DNA from: Geopsychrobacter sp.
GTDB taxonomy: Bacteria > Desulfobacterota > Desulfuromonadia > Desulfuromonadales > Geopsychrobacteraceae
Length of the DNA stretch: 35,774 bases
NCBI GenBank assembly: GCA_012974425.1
Contig: JAAXQE010000202.1
Location: 1 to 35,774 of the forward strand
Direction of reading: 5' to 3'
A program made the position numbers and the translations under genes. Positions 1 to 8,587 of the stretch are shown in pieces. Under the pieces are notes generated by a model that did no database searches, was not told the DNA's origin, and was given only the letters and a program-made list of their open reading frames with translations. The stretch's first letter is position 1; the number at the start of each line of letters is the position of its first letter.

Positions 1-211
1 GGCGGATTTCACGACATAGATCATAGCCGCTCATCTCTGGCATCATCACATCCAGCAGTAATAGATCCGGCTTCTCTCGGCGGTAGAGCTCCAGGGCCTG
101 GCGGCCATCAGCGGCGGCGCAAACCCGGTAGTGTTCCGCCTCTAGCAGGTCAACCAAACCCTGACGCAGGGTGACATCATCCTCGGCAATCAGAATCAGC
201 GGGGCGCTCAT
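1..211 (-). CDS. Response regulator receiver domain (partial, C-terminus off window)
   Basis: Reading the minus strand from the ATG at 211 gives about 70 residues of a CheY-like receiver domain. It starts MSAPLILIAEDDVTLRQG, with the acidic pair EDD, and reaches the phospho-acceptor region LLLLDVMMPEMSGYD, where the Asp of LLLD should be phosphorylated. The C-terminus, which would show the output domain, lies beyond position 1. The ORF track misses this gene because it runs off the edge. Its ATG overlaps the stop of the upstream kinase gene (ATGA overlap), the usual layout of a two-component pair. The output type (OmpR, NtrC or other) cannot be told from this fragment. If the kinase is truly broken, this regulator may be an orphan. 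Confidence 0.9.
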   Translation of the reverse strand, partial: MSAPLILIAEDDVTLRQGLVDLLEAEHYRVCAAADGRQALELYRREKPDLLLLDVMMPEMSGYDLCREIR

Positions 212-1610
212 GGGGACTCCTTGTGTGTCGGCAGGCTCAAGCAGAAGCTGGATCCGCCGGTCTCTGCCGCTTTGCAGCTCAGCTCGCCGCCCATGCCGCG
301 TGCCAGTTGGCGGGCGATACTCAGTTCGTGGCCGGCTCCGGGTCGTGAACTGGTGAGGGAGCTGTCGAGGCGGTGGAATTTGGCGAAGATTTTCAGCCTT
401 TGGGCGCTTGGAATGCCTGGGCCGCGATCGGTCAGGCGCAAATCTATTTTTTCTGTGTCACCCCTGAGCTCGATCATCAACTCGCCACCCTTGGCCGCGT
501 ACTTGATCGCATTGTCGATCAGGTTGAGCAGGATCTGTTCAATGGCATCGCGATCGCTGTGAACTGGAAAGGGCCCGGTTTGAAACGGTTTTACCAACTT
601 GAGGCCGGCTTGATCGAGGCGGAGCGACCTGCTGGAGGATATCCTCCAGCAGGTCGCTCCGCTCAAAATCGGCATAGTTGAAGGTCTTATGCCCCTGCTC
701 AAGCCGACTGAAATCGAGAATATTATTCACCAGGCGGGTCAAGCGCTGACTTTCCCGGATGATCGTCTGCAGATATGTTTGTTGCTTCTGTGCTGCGTCG
801 ATCTTCCCCTCGCCGAGGAGCTCCGCATACATGCGGATTGTGGTCAGCGGGGTCTTCGGCTCATGGGAGACGTTGGAGACGAAGGAGGTCTTTTGCCGCG
901 CATCACGCTGGTTGCGAACGGCCTGCCAGAGCAGCAGGGAGCCGCCGAGCAGAATGGCGATGATAAAGCTGCCGGTGAGCAGGCTGCCGATCAACAGAAA
1001 CCCGAATTTTGAGACTTGCTCAGCGCCGCCGCTGTAGATGTTGATCCGCCAGTGGGGCAGGCCGCTCAGGCTGCGACTGGTGGACGGACGACTCTGGGCG
1101 CTGATTTCGAAGGGATCGCTCTGGTGAACGATGCGGTTGCTGCCATCGAGTAATGCCAGGCTTTCGTTGCTGTTCAGTGCGGGGCTGAGCGAACCGAGCA
1201 GGCGGCTTAAGAGTGCCATCATCTCGAGTTCAACAGGTAGCGCCTTATCCCATTTGCCGGCTGGTACCAGCCGATCAGGTGGAGCCGGTCGTCGGCGTAC
1301 CAGCTGCGCCAACTGCTCTCGCCCTGGCTTAGGGATACTCCTGGGGGCCGCGCTCGACTCGCTGGATACCAGCGCCTTGCTGGCCAGCTGGCGTAGTTCC
1401 TTGCGTTCACTGAGGACCGAATCGGCGGCAATTGTGGCCGATTCGGCCGTTGCTGGCGGTACCCGGTCTGCACGCGGCTGCGGTCTGGAGTTCGCGCTGC
1501 GCAAAACGTTCACTCTCATTCTTGAGGAGCTGCCAGGCTCCAACCCCAAGGAGCAGGGTCGGTACCAGGAGCAACAGCCAGGAGGCGATGATCAGTCTCG
1601 TGCGGATCAT
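208..1610 (-). pseudogene. Sensor histidine kinase, frameshifted
   Basis: Three reading frames together make one membrane histidine kinase. The frame opening at 1610 gives the N-terminus and first membrane segment (WLLLLVPTLLLGVGAW). One frame around 1219-1310 carries GWYQPANG-like sensor sequence. The frame of 539-1549 carries a second membrane segment (IIAILLGGSLLLW) and the H-box (VSNVSHEPKTPLTTIRM). The frame of 208-702 carries the N-box (LLNLIDNAIKYA), G1 (DRGPGIP) and F-box. At least three or four frame changes are needed. Two catalytic motifs are also off consensus: the H-box has HEP where HEL is usual, and the G2 box reads GAGHELSIA rather than GxGLGLSIA. This suggests genuine decay, but poor sequence would look similar. 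It is translationally coupled to the downstream response regulator. Confidence 0.8.
619..662. repeat. Perfect 44-bp palindrome
   Basis: Bases 619-640 are the exact reverse complement of 641-662, with no spacer; the centre reads GGAGGATATCCTCC. Allowing a one-base bulge, pairing extends a few bases further (GAG outside). It lies in the C-terminal half of the histidine kinase, at the point where the frame switches from the 539-1549 frame to the 208-702 frame. It could extrude as a cruciform, or it could be a fold-back artefact of amplification or assembly. Confidence 0.95.
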
Positions 1611-1680
1611 TCTGCAATCTGCCTTCGTTTGACGTCAGTTGGTTTCTCGCCGCTCACGTCTCGTCCCATATTGCTGGTGG

Positions 1681-2995
1681 TCAGTTTTTCTGCTGCTTAC
1701 GCACCTTGTAACTTTCCGAGCGGAGTTCTTTCTTGCGCGGGCTGAAGATACTCGGTGCGGCGAATTCTTCGGCATCCTCTTCCTGGGTTTTAGCTTCTTC
1801 GGCCAGGTCGCTAAAGCCGAGGGTTACGCTACGTGCCCCAAGTTTATCGCTGCTCTGGCGCAGTTCGCGTACCGCTTCATCCTTACGCCCGGCGTTGTAG
1901 AGATCGAGGGCGCGGTCACGGGCGACAGCCATCTCGTTCTCGACCACAGCTTGCTGGACCGGGCGGCTGGCTGAGCGTTGGATCTCTTCTTGACGCTGGG
2001 AGAAGCTCACGCTGGACAGGCGCAGAGTTTTTTCCGCCTTATTGGTCAGGGCATTTTCGTAGTAACAGTCGACGCGCAGGATCTCGCGCTGTTGGCCGGC
2101 TTGGCCCGGTTCAATCAGGACCTCAATTAACGCATATTTCAGCTGTCCGTTCGTAGAGTTGATTCATCTGCAGCTCGACGCGGTTGCCGCGGATGCTCCC
2201 CTCGCGCCCAATAACCCGCAAGGGGCGGACACCGGGGAGGCATTCGATATCAATCCGTATCCGGTTGGCGGCAATGCTCAGGACGTCACCCCGTTCTGCA
2301 GCGAAGATGCGTGGCAAGTCGTTGCTCGACTCGACAAAATAGTGGTTGCCGTCGCTGCGGCTGGCCAGTTGAGCCATCAGGTCTTCATTAAAGTCGGTGC
2401 CGATCTCGATGGTGGTACCCGAGATCCCTTCCTTGAGCAGGGCTGCGCCGAGATCGGCTGCAGAGCTTGGCCCGACGTTGGCCAAACCGTCTGAGAGCAG
2501 GATCATCCGCTGGATAAAGTTTTCATCCTGGTGCTTGCGGATTTCGGCAGCGCCCTGGCTGACGGCCCCAAACAGTGCCGTATTGCCGCCAGCGGAAATT
2601 TCACGGATACGCGCTTCGATCCACTCGCTGTTCGCGGCGCTCTGGGGTGGGACCAGGGTGCTGACATTGTGGTCGTAGACCACCAGGGAGAAGAGATCGC
2701 GTTCACTGAGGCGCCGCAGCGCAGTAATGGCTGCTTCCTTGGCTTTTTGGAGCTTTTGGCCAGACATCGAGCCCGAGCGGTCGAGCACCAGGGTCAGGTT
2801 GACTGGCGGGCGCTGGCTGCTGTCGGCGAACTGCGGAACATCAAGCAGTATCTTGATGATCGCTTTTTCGGATTGTCCGGCTGGTAATACGGTCCGATCA
2901 AGGTCGAGGTTGAGGTTGAGCAGGGGACTGGCCAAAACCGGAGCGGCCGAGGCAAGTAACAGAAGTTGAAGCAGAATTTTTAGTGTCGATTTCAT
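1681..2995 (-). pseudogene. Secreted von Willebrand factor A domain protein, one frameshift
   Basis: The first part (2995 to about 2146) has a signal peptide (LLQLLLLASAAPVLA) and a vWA domain with a MIDAS motif, LVLDRSGSMSG, then FSLVVYDH and MILLSDGLANVG. After MNQLYE the frame fails and stops at 2123. One frame over, the sequence continues as NGQLKYALIEV and runs into the 1681-2010 ORF (SFSQRQEEIQRSAS) to a natural stop, giving a protein of about 437 residues. A single-base change near 2146 explains it. The start is supported by AAGGAGAGCAAC before the ATG at 2995. Such proteins bind metal-dependent ligands at the cell surface or periplasm; the partner is unknown. It reads toward the kinase, so the two may be co-transcribed. 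Real mutation and sequencing error cannot be told apart here. Confidence 0.85.
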
Positions 2996-3213
2996 GTTGC
3001 TCTCCTTTAGGACAGCGGTGCGGGCCTGCGATGTTACCAGTAAGCACTCTGCTGTCGTAAAGGCTGTCAGAGGGTTGTCAAAGGATTGTAGAAAAATATT
3101 AGAGCAGATGCGCGCAGAAAAAAAGACTGCGAACAGCTCCCAGCTTGACAGCTTGGTTTTTTAGCGTCAAACGGCGTGAAAACGTCAGATCGGGTCAGGG
3201 CGTATATTTCTCC

Positions 3214-3242
3214 TTGCAATCGGCCATTTAGACACATATAGT
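3214..3242 (+). promoter_or_regulatory. Sigma-70 promoter for the yqeY-rpoD operon
   Basis: TTGCAA (3214-3219), a 17-bp spacer and TATAGT (3237-3242) form a near-consensus sigma-70 promoter about 80 bp upstream of yqeY. No other gene lies between, so it probably drives the whole yqeY-cvpA-mutS2-dnaG-rpoD run. The rest of 2996-3319 holds no gene that I can support. Confidence 0.7.
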
Positions 3243-3319
3243 GCAAAATTGTTTAAATTCTGCTGAGCCCCTTCAGGGCTGGATTGCGGCCATCTCTTTC
3301 TCTCGCCGATGAGGGTTCC

Positions 3320-3766
3320 ATGAGTCTTCAGGATCTATTGACCAACGACATGAAAGATGCGATGCGGGCGAAGGATTCCGTACGCTTGACCACCATACGC
3401 CAGCTGCGTAGTGCGATAAAAAATAAAGAAATTGAGCTTGGCAAGAGTCTCGATGATGAAGCTATCATCAGCGTGATTACCACTCAGGGCAAGCAGCGGC
3501 GTGAAGCGTCACAGATGTATCGCGAGAACGAGCGGCTTGAGCTGGCCGAAAAAGAGGACGCCGAACTTGAAATTCTGCTGGCTTACCTGCCTGCGCAACT
3601 CAGTGAAGTGGAGATCCGGTCCATTATCTCTGCGGCGATTGCCGAGACGGGTGCCACTTCGCCTAAGGATATGGGCAAGGTCATGGGGCTGGTCATGGCC
3701 AAGACGCGTGGCTGCGCCGATGGCAAACTGGTGAATCAACTGGTTAAGGAACTGCTCGCAGGCTAA
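3320..3766 (+). CDS. yqeY: GatB/YqeY domain protein
   Basis: The protein is 148 residues long if started at MSLQDLL, which has GAGGG just upstream; the ORF-track start at 3284 has no such site. The sequence is typical of the YqeY family: KDAMRAKDSVRLTTIRQLRSAIKNKEIE near the N-terminus and LLAYLPAQLSE followed by DMGKVMGLVMAKTRGCADGKLVNQLVKELL at the end. YqeY resembles the tail domain of the GatB subunit of tRNA-dependent amidotransferase and is thought to bind tRNA, but its exact role is not settled. It is the first gene of the macromolecular synthesis operon. In many relatives rpsU (ribosomal protein S21) precedes yqeY; I find no rpsU here. Confidence 0.92.
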   Translation: MSLQDLLTNDMKDAMRAKDSVRLTTIRQLRSAIKNKEIELGKSLDDEAIISVITTQGKQRREASQMYRENERLELAEKEDAELEILLAYLPAQLSEVEIRSIISAAIAETGATSPKDMGKVMGLVMAKTRGCADGKLVNQLVKELLAG

Positions 3767-3834
3767 GGCCGTGCGACAGGATGTGCTCTGCAGTAAGACT
3801 TTAGGTCCTGCTGACTCCTGCTGGAGGATAAAAC

Positions 3835-4320
3835 GTGGGATTGGTCGATATCCTGATACTGGTGATTCTCGGTATCTTTCTGCTCAAAGGGGTGTTGCGC
3901 GGTCTGGTGCGTGAAGTCTGTAGTCTGCTGGGGCTGGTCCTCGGTGGGCTACTCGCCTTTTATCTGCATATCCCCTTGTCGCAATGGTTTCTCGAGATGT
4001 TTAACTGGCCATCTCAGATCTGCGTGACGATCAGTTTTGTGCTGGTATTCCTGGTGACCGTACTGGTTTTCGGTGCCTTGGGCTATCTGCTGAACCGTTT
4101 TGCGACCCTGACTTTGATGGCCGGCTTGAACCGTACCCTGGGGGCGATCTTCGGCTTGGCGCAGGGCGTGGTCTTGCTGTCGTTGATTCTTTTTGCCTTG
4201 AGTTCCGCAGACCTGCCGGCCGATTTTAATCAGCAGATCGGCCAGGCTGAACTGGCCGCGCCGTTCAGCCGCCTGGGCAACACGATATTTTCCAGCAGCA
4301 TGGCACTGGCGCTGAATTGA
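3835..4320 (+). CDS. cvpA: CvpA family inner-membrane protein
   Basis: The protein has 161 residues and four hydrophobic membrane spans; it begins VDILILVILGIFLLKGVLRG, typical of CvpA/colicin V production proteins. The start is a GTG at 3835 preceded by CTGGAGGATAAAAC, a good ribosome site. The family is linked to envelope homeostasis and, in E. coli, to colicin V export and purF expression; the biochemical role is unclear. It lies between yqeY and mutS2, with only four bases between its stop and the mutS2 ATG, so the genes are probably co-translated. This cvpA-mutS2 pairing is common in bacteria. Confidence 0.88.
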   Translation: MGLVDILILVILGIFLLKGVLRGLVREVCSLLGLVLGGLLAFYLHIPLSQWFLEMFNWPSQICVTISFVLVFLVTVLVFGALGYLLNRFATLTLMAGLNRTLGAIFGLAQGVVLLSLILFALSSADLPADFNQQIGQAELAAPFSRLGNTIFSSSMALALN

Positions 4321-4324
4321 GCCG

Positions 4325-6703
4325 ATGATGGATATCTCCACCAGCACTTTGACTCGTCTCGAGTTCGATGCGGTCCGTCACCTGTTGGCGGCCCGCACCG
4401 ATTCGCGGCCTGGTCGACTTTTGGCCGAACAGTTGATCCCGCTGGTCGGGCAGGCGACTGTCGCTCTGGCCTTGGCCGAGGTAGGGGAAGCGCAGTTGCT
4501 CTTAGTTGAGGGGCGACCGCCGCTTGGGGGCAACCAGGTTCTGAAGACGATCCTGACCCATGCAGCGACGAGCGGAAGTTTGCTCTCTGCTGAGCAGTTG
4601 CAGGATGTCGGCGCAGCCGTTGATGTCGCTGAGCGTTGTCGTAGTTGGGCCGCCCCGCTGGCTGAGCAGTCCCGACTGGCAGAGCTCTGTGCGCTGCTGG
4701 CCCCGTTACCCGCGCTATTGCGGCGTTTGCAGGAATCGATCGGCTCGCGCGGGGAGTTGCTGGATACTGCCTCCTTTGAGTTGGGGGATATCCGCCGCGA
4801 GCTGCGCCAGTTGCGGGGTCGGATTAAACAACAACTGGAAAAACTGCTCGCCGCGACTGCGACAGCCAGTTGTTTTCAGGAACAGCTGATCACGGTGCGG
4901 AACGGGCGCTATGTTGTGCCGCTTAAGACTGATTACCGTGGTCAGGTCAAGGGTTTGATCCATGACGAGTCGGCCAGTGGGCAGACTCTCTATCTTGAGC
5001 CTGAACTGGTCCTGGCCGCAAATAGCCAGCTGCAGCAGTTGCTGCAGGAAGAGAAACGCGAAGAACGCCGCATTCTGCTACAGTTGACCGCCCTGGTTCG
5101 GCAGCATCGCTCAGAATTGGCGCAGAATGAAGAGTTGCTGGCGCGCCTCGATATGCGTTTTGCTGCCGCGTGCCTGGCTCGTGAATATGATGGGCATGTG
5201 CCGCAACTGCTCAATGAGCCGTTGATTGAACTGCGCCAGGCGCGGCATCCGTTACTGATGGTTACCGATGGCACCGAAATAGATCCCTCGCGCGCCATTG
5301 CGATCGATCTTTGTCTGTTACCGCCGTCTCGCACCCTGGTGATCAGTGGACCGAACACCGGGGGTAAATCGGTGGCCTTGAAAAGTTTTGGCCTGCTCCT
5401 TCTGATGGTGCGGGCGGGCCTGCCGATCCCCTGTGCCGAGGGGAGTCGGCTCTGCCTGTTTGAGAAGTTGTTTGTCGATATCGGCGATCAGCAGAGTATA
5501 TCGGAGCAGCTCTCGACCTTCTCCGGGCATTTGAGCCGGCTAAAGCTGATTCTGGCCCAGGCCGGTGACAACGCCTTGATCCTGCTCGACGAGGCGGGCA
5601 CCGGTACCGACCCGGCCGAGGGCGCTGCGCTGGTGATTGCTGCGCTGGAGATGTTGCAGCAGGCGGGAGCCCATACGGTCTTAACCACCCATCTCGGGCA
5701 GCTTAAGACTTGGGCCGCCGAGACCGATGGCGTTGAAAACGCGGCGGTTGAGATCGATGCCGAGACGCTCTTGCCGCAGTATCGTCTCAATTACGGTATC
5801 CCCGGTGCCAGTAGTGCGATGGCGACCGCCAGTCGGCTCGGGATGCCTGAGCAGTTGTTAAATCGGGCGCAGCAGTTGCTAGGTGAGCAGCCGCAGGAGG
5901 GCAACGAGCTGTTGCTCAGCCTCAACCGGCGTCAGCAGGAGCTCGATCAGTTGCGCCATGAGGTCGAGCGGGAGAGGGAAAACGCCAAACGCCTGTGGCA
6001 GATGCGCCGCGAGCAGCTGCAGCAGCTGCAGGAGCAGAAGGCGCAGATTCGCGCGCAGGCCGTACGGCAGGCCGAAGCTCTGATTGCCGAGACAACCCGG
6101 CAATTGCGCAGTTTGCGGCGCAAGGCCGATGGCGGGCTCGAGAGCGGAGCCAAGGGGCAGGTTGCACTTGCCGCGCAGGTTGATGAGGTGCGCCAGCAGT
6201 TGCAGCCCTTTCGCGCGCAAAGCCGGGCCAAGCGTAACAATGCACAACCCCTCGAAGAGGGTGAGCTGGTGCGGGTTCTGCCGCTCGGTGTGACCGCTGA
6301 ACTGGTGCGGATTCAAGGCGCGGAAGCCGAACTGCAGATCGGTGGCAAGCGGATGCGCCAGGCGTTGCAGCAGCTGGAATCCTTTACGCCGCGGCGCTTT
6401 GCCGAGCGTGGTGTTAAAAAGGGACATCAGTTCACCAGGCCTGCTGCGCCGCAAGCACAATCGCTGCGTTTGGTGCTGGTTGGGCAGCGGGTGGAGTCCG
6501 CCCTGCAGAATCTGGAACGTTTTCTCGATGATGCATTGCTTGCCAACCTGGCGCAGATAGAGATCGTGCATGGCAGTGGCACCGGTGCGCTACGCAAGGC
6601 GGTCCGCGAGTATCTGGCCAGCCAGCGTTGTGTGAGCGCTTTTTATGCCGCCGCTGCTGAGCATGGTGGCGAGAACATCACCGTCGCCGAGTTGGGTAAC
6701 TGA
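4325..6703 (+). CDS. mutS2: Endonuclease MutS2
   Basis: The 792-residue length fits MutS2. The N-terminal core and coiled-coil lever lead to the ATPase with Walker A GPNTGGKS near residue 342 and Walker B LILLDEAGTGTDPAEG near 420. A long charged helical region follows (about 515-600), and a C-terminal Smr nuclease domain ends the protein with IVHGSGTGALRKAVREYL. MutS2 lacks the mismatch-binding domain of MutS; it acts on branched DNA and, in Bacillus, on collided ribosomes through Smr. The Smr domain starts LVLVGQRV, close to the usual LDLRGxR. Two ATGs (4325, 4328) are adjacent and either may be used. The stop overlaps the dnaG ATG in TGATG, implying translational coupling. Confidence 0.96.
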   Translation: MMDISTSTLTRLEFDAVRHLLAARTDSRPGRLLAEQLIPLVGQATVALALAEVGEAQLLLVEGRPPLGGNQVLKTILTHAATSGSLLSAEQLQDVGAAVDVAERCRSWAAPLAEQSRLAELCALLAPLPALLRRLQESIGSRGELLDTASFELGDIRRELRQLRGRIKQQLEKLLAATATASCFQEQLITVRNGRYVVPLKTDYRGQVKGLIHDESASGQTLYLEPELVLAANSQLQQLLQEEKREERRILLQLTALVRQHRSELAQNEELLARLDMRFAAACLAREYDGHVPQLLNEPLIELRQARHPLLMVTDGTEIDPSRAIAIDLCLLPPSRTLVISGPNTGGKSVALKSFGLLLLMVRAGLPIPCAEGSRLCLFEKLFVDIGDQQSISEQLSTFSGHLSRLKLILAQAGDNALILLDEAGTGTDPAEGAALVIAALEMLQQAGAHTVLTTHLGQLKTWAAETDGVENAAVEIDAETLLPQYRLNYGIPGASSAMATASRLGMPEQLLNRAQQLLGEQPQEGNELLLSLNRRQQELDQLRHEVERERENAKRLWQMRREQLQQLQEQKAQIRAQAVRQAEALIAETTRQLRSLRRKADGGLESGAKGQVALAAQVDEVRQQLQPFRAQSRAKRNNAQPLEEGELVRVLPLGVTAELVRIQGAEAELQIGGKRMRQALQQLESFTPRRFAERGVKKGHQFTRPAAPQAQSLRLVLVGQRVESALQNLERFLDDALLANLAQIEIVHGSGTGALRKAVREYLASQRCVSAFYAAAAEHGGENITVAELGN

Positions 6704-8463
6704 TGAGCGGCGGTATTCCGGACGACAAGATTCAGCAAATGCGCGACGGGTTCGATATTTACGAACTGGTTTCGCGTTATGTGCAGCTGAAGCGCTCGGG
6801 CGCCAATCATGTCGGGCTTTGTCCCTTTCATACCGAGAAGTCGCCCTCGTTCAGTGTTAATCCCGGACGACAGATGTTTAAGTGTTTTGGTTGCGGGGTC
6901 GGCGGGGATGCCTTCGAATTTTTGATGCGCATCGAAGGACTCAGCTTCCCGGAAGCCGCGCAGCGCATCGCCGGCGAAATGGGGATCGACATCGCAGAGC
7001 GCAAGCTCTCTGGCGAAGAAGAGCGGCGCCGTCAGGAATGCGCCAAGCTGCAGCGGGTGAACGCCATCGCCGCCGAGTTCTTTCATCGCCAGTTACTCGA
7101 CTCTCCAGGAGCCGAAAATTGCCGCCAGTATTTGAACAAGCGTGGTTATGGCCGGACCAGTGCGTCTGAGTATCAGCTTGGCTACGCCCCCGACAGCTGG
7201 GATGGCTTGACGAATCACCTGCGCCAGCAGGGCGTCGATCTGGACGAGGCGCGAACTCTCGGTTTGATCCGCAGCCGCGATAAGGGGGATGGCGATTACG
7301 ATCTGTTCCGCGGCAGGTTGATCTTTCCGATTCACGATCTGAGTGGCCAGATTGTCGCTTTCGGGGGCCGGATCCTCGGCGAAGGACAGCCGAAATATAT
7401 CAATTCGCCGGAATCGCCCATTTATCACAAGGGGCAGATGCTCTTCGGTCTTTACGGAGCTCGGCAGGCGATCCGCCAGGCTGCCGAGGTTATTCTGGTC
7501 GAGGGCTACTTTGATCAGTTGGCTCTGGCGCGCGCCGGGGTCGAGAATGCGGTGGCGACCTGTGGTACCGCTCTGACTGCAGAGCACGCGCAGCTGATTA
7601 TGCGCTATGCCAAGCGGGCCCTGTTGCTGTTTGACAATGACAAGGCTGGACGCAGTGCAACCTTCAAGTCGATGGATCTGTTGTTGCCAACCGGGATCGA
7701 AGCCTCTGTGATAGAGCTTGAGCCAGGTGATGACCCGGATTCATTTCTGCAGAAGCGCGGCAAGGAAGCCTTTGCCGAGAAGCGGCAGGCGGCGCGTCCG
7801 GTTGTCGAGCTCTTCATGCAGGACCAGCTGGCTACCGCCTCGATTGGCGCCTCCGGGGTGTCGCGCGCGGCCCAGCAGGTTCTTGAAAAATTAGTTTTAT
7901 TGCCGAATCCCCTGGAGCTGGATCTCTCGCTCAAGGAGTTGGCGCGGCGCACCGAGATTGAGGTCGATCTCTTGCGTGAGCAACTTGAGCAGATCAGGCG
8001 CGGGCAGCAGGAACGGAGTGCGCGGCTGAAAAGAACATCCGGTTTGCCCGCGGCGCCCAGTACCGAATCAGCCCCAGTTTCCGTGCCGCCGCCAGAGTCA
8101 GTGCCAGCGTGGCAGAAGCCCCCGGTAGCTAGCAAGCTGAGTCCGGCGGATGCGACCCTGCTCAAGATGATGGTTTTTCAGGCAGAGGTCAGGCAGCAGG
8201 TCGCTACTCAGGGGGTTGAGGCCTTCTTTTTTGACCCCCTTAGCTGTCGTTTGGCCGAGGAACTGGTGACCAGATTGCAGGATGTCGCTGTGGGCCAGGA
8301 GCTGACCCGTTTGCAGCAAACCCCTGAATTTATCGAGCGGCTTCCACCGCTCCTCGCGAATAATCCGGAGGAATTTGCTGGGATGGGCCAGAAAATGCTG
8401 GAGTCCCGTCGCCAGAAAACGGCCGACATGCGTCGGCGCCAAGAGATGAAGATCCATAGTTGA
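6703..8463 (+). CDS. dnaG: DNA primase
   Basis: The protein has 586 residues. An N-terminal zinc-binding domain has C40, H43, C61 and C64 (GLCPFHTEKSPSF ... FKCFGCGVGGD). The catalytic core includes the TOPRIM motifs ILVEGYFDQLALARAG and LLLFDNDKAG. The C-terminal domain, less conserved and proline-rich at about 445-475, would bind the replicative helicase DnaB. It makes RNA primers for lagging-strand synthesis. The ATG overlaps the mutS2 stop. It is followed 124 bp later by rpoD, the classic dnaG-rpoD macromolecular synthesis arrangement. Confidence 0.98.
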   Translation: MSGGIPDDKIQQMRDGFDIYELVSRYVQLKRSGANHVGLCPFHTEKSPSFSVNPGRQMFKCFGCGVGGDAFEFLMRIEGLSFPEAAQRIAGEMGIDIAERKLSGEEERRRQECAKLQRVNAIAAEFFHRQLLDSPGAENCRQYLNKRGYGRTSASEYQLGYAPDSWDGLTNHLRQQGVDLDEARTLGLIRSRDKGDGDYDLFRGRLIFPIHDLSGQIVAFGGRILGEGQPKYINSPESPIYHKGQMLFGLYGARQAIRQAAEVILVEGYFDQLALARAGVENAVATCGTALTAEHAQLIMRYAKRALLLFDNDKAGRSATFKSMDLLLPTGIEASVIELEPGDDPDSFLQKRGKEAFAEKRQAARPVVELFMQDQLATASIGASGVSRAAQQVLEKLVLLPNPLELDLSLKELARRTEIEVDLLREQLEQIRRGQQERSARLKRTSGLPAAPSTESAPVSVPPPESVPAWQKPPVASKLSPADATLLKMMVFQAEVRQQVATQGVEAFFFDPLSCRLAEELVTRLQDVAVGQELTRLQQTPEFIERLPPLLANNPEEFAGMGQKMLESRRQKTADMRRRQEMKIHS

Positions 8464-8479
8464 GTTGACTGGGCGCTAA

Positions 8480-8516
8480 TTTCTTCTGTCGTGAGTTTAC
8501 TCAGCGGCAGAAGAGG
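8480..8516 (+). promoter_or_regulatory. Long hairpin between dnaG and rpoD
   Basis: CTTCTGTCGTGAGT (8483-8496) pairs with ACTCAGCGGCAGAAG (8499-8513) with one G-T wobble and one bulged base, and the stem extends with weak pairs outward. No T-run follows, so it is unlikely to be a terminator. The site lies in the dnaG-rpoD gap, where E. coli has an mRNA processing site; a similar processing or stability role is an inference. Confidence 0.55.
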
Positions 8517-8587
8517 TTAGACTGAAGGAATAGTTGCTCTGAACGATGTGTCCGTTTAGACGGATGCCGGAGGAGAAGAGAAAGCAC

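Noticed and set aside
3136-3166. Stem and T-run near the operon promoter
   Set aside because: The stem is short and imperfect, and there is no plus-strand gene upstream to terminate.
5879-6571. Long minus-strand ORF of 230 residues inside mutS2
   Set aside because: High G/C coding DNA gives long antisense frames; mutS2 is unambiguous here.
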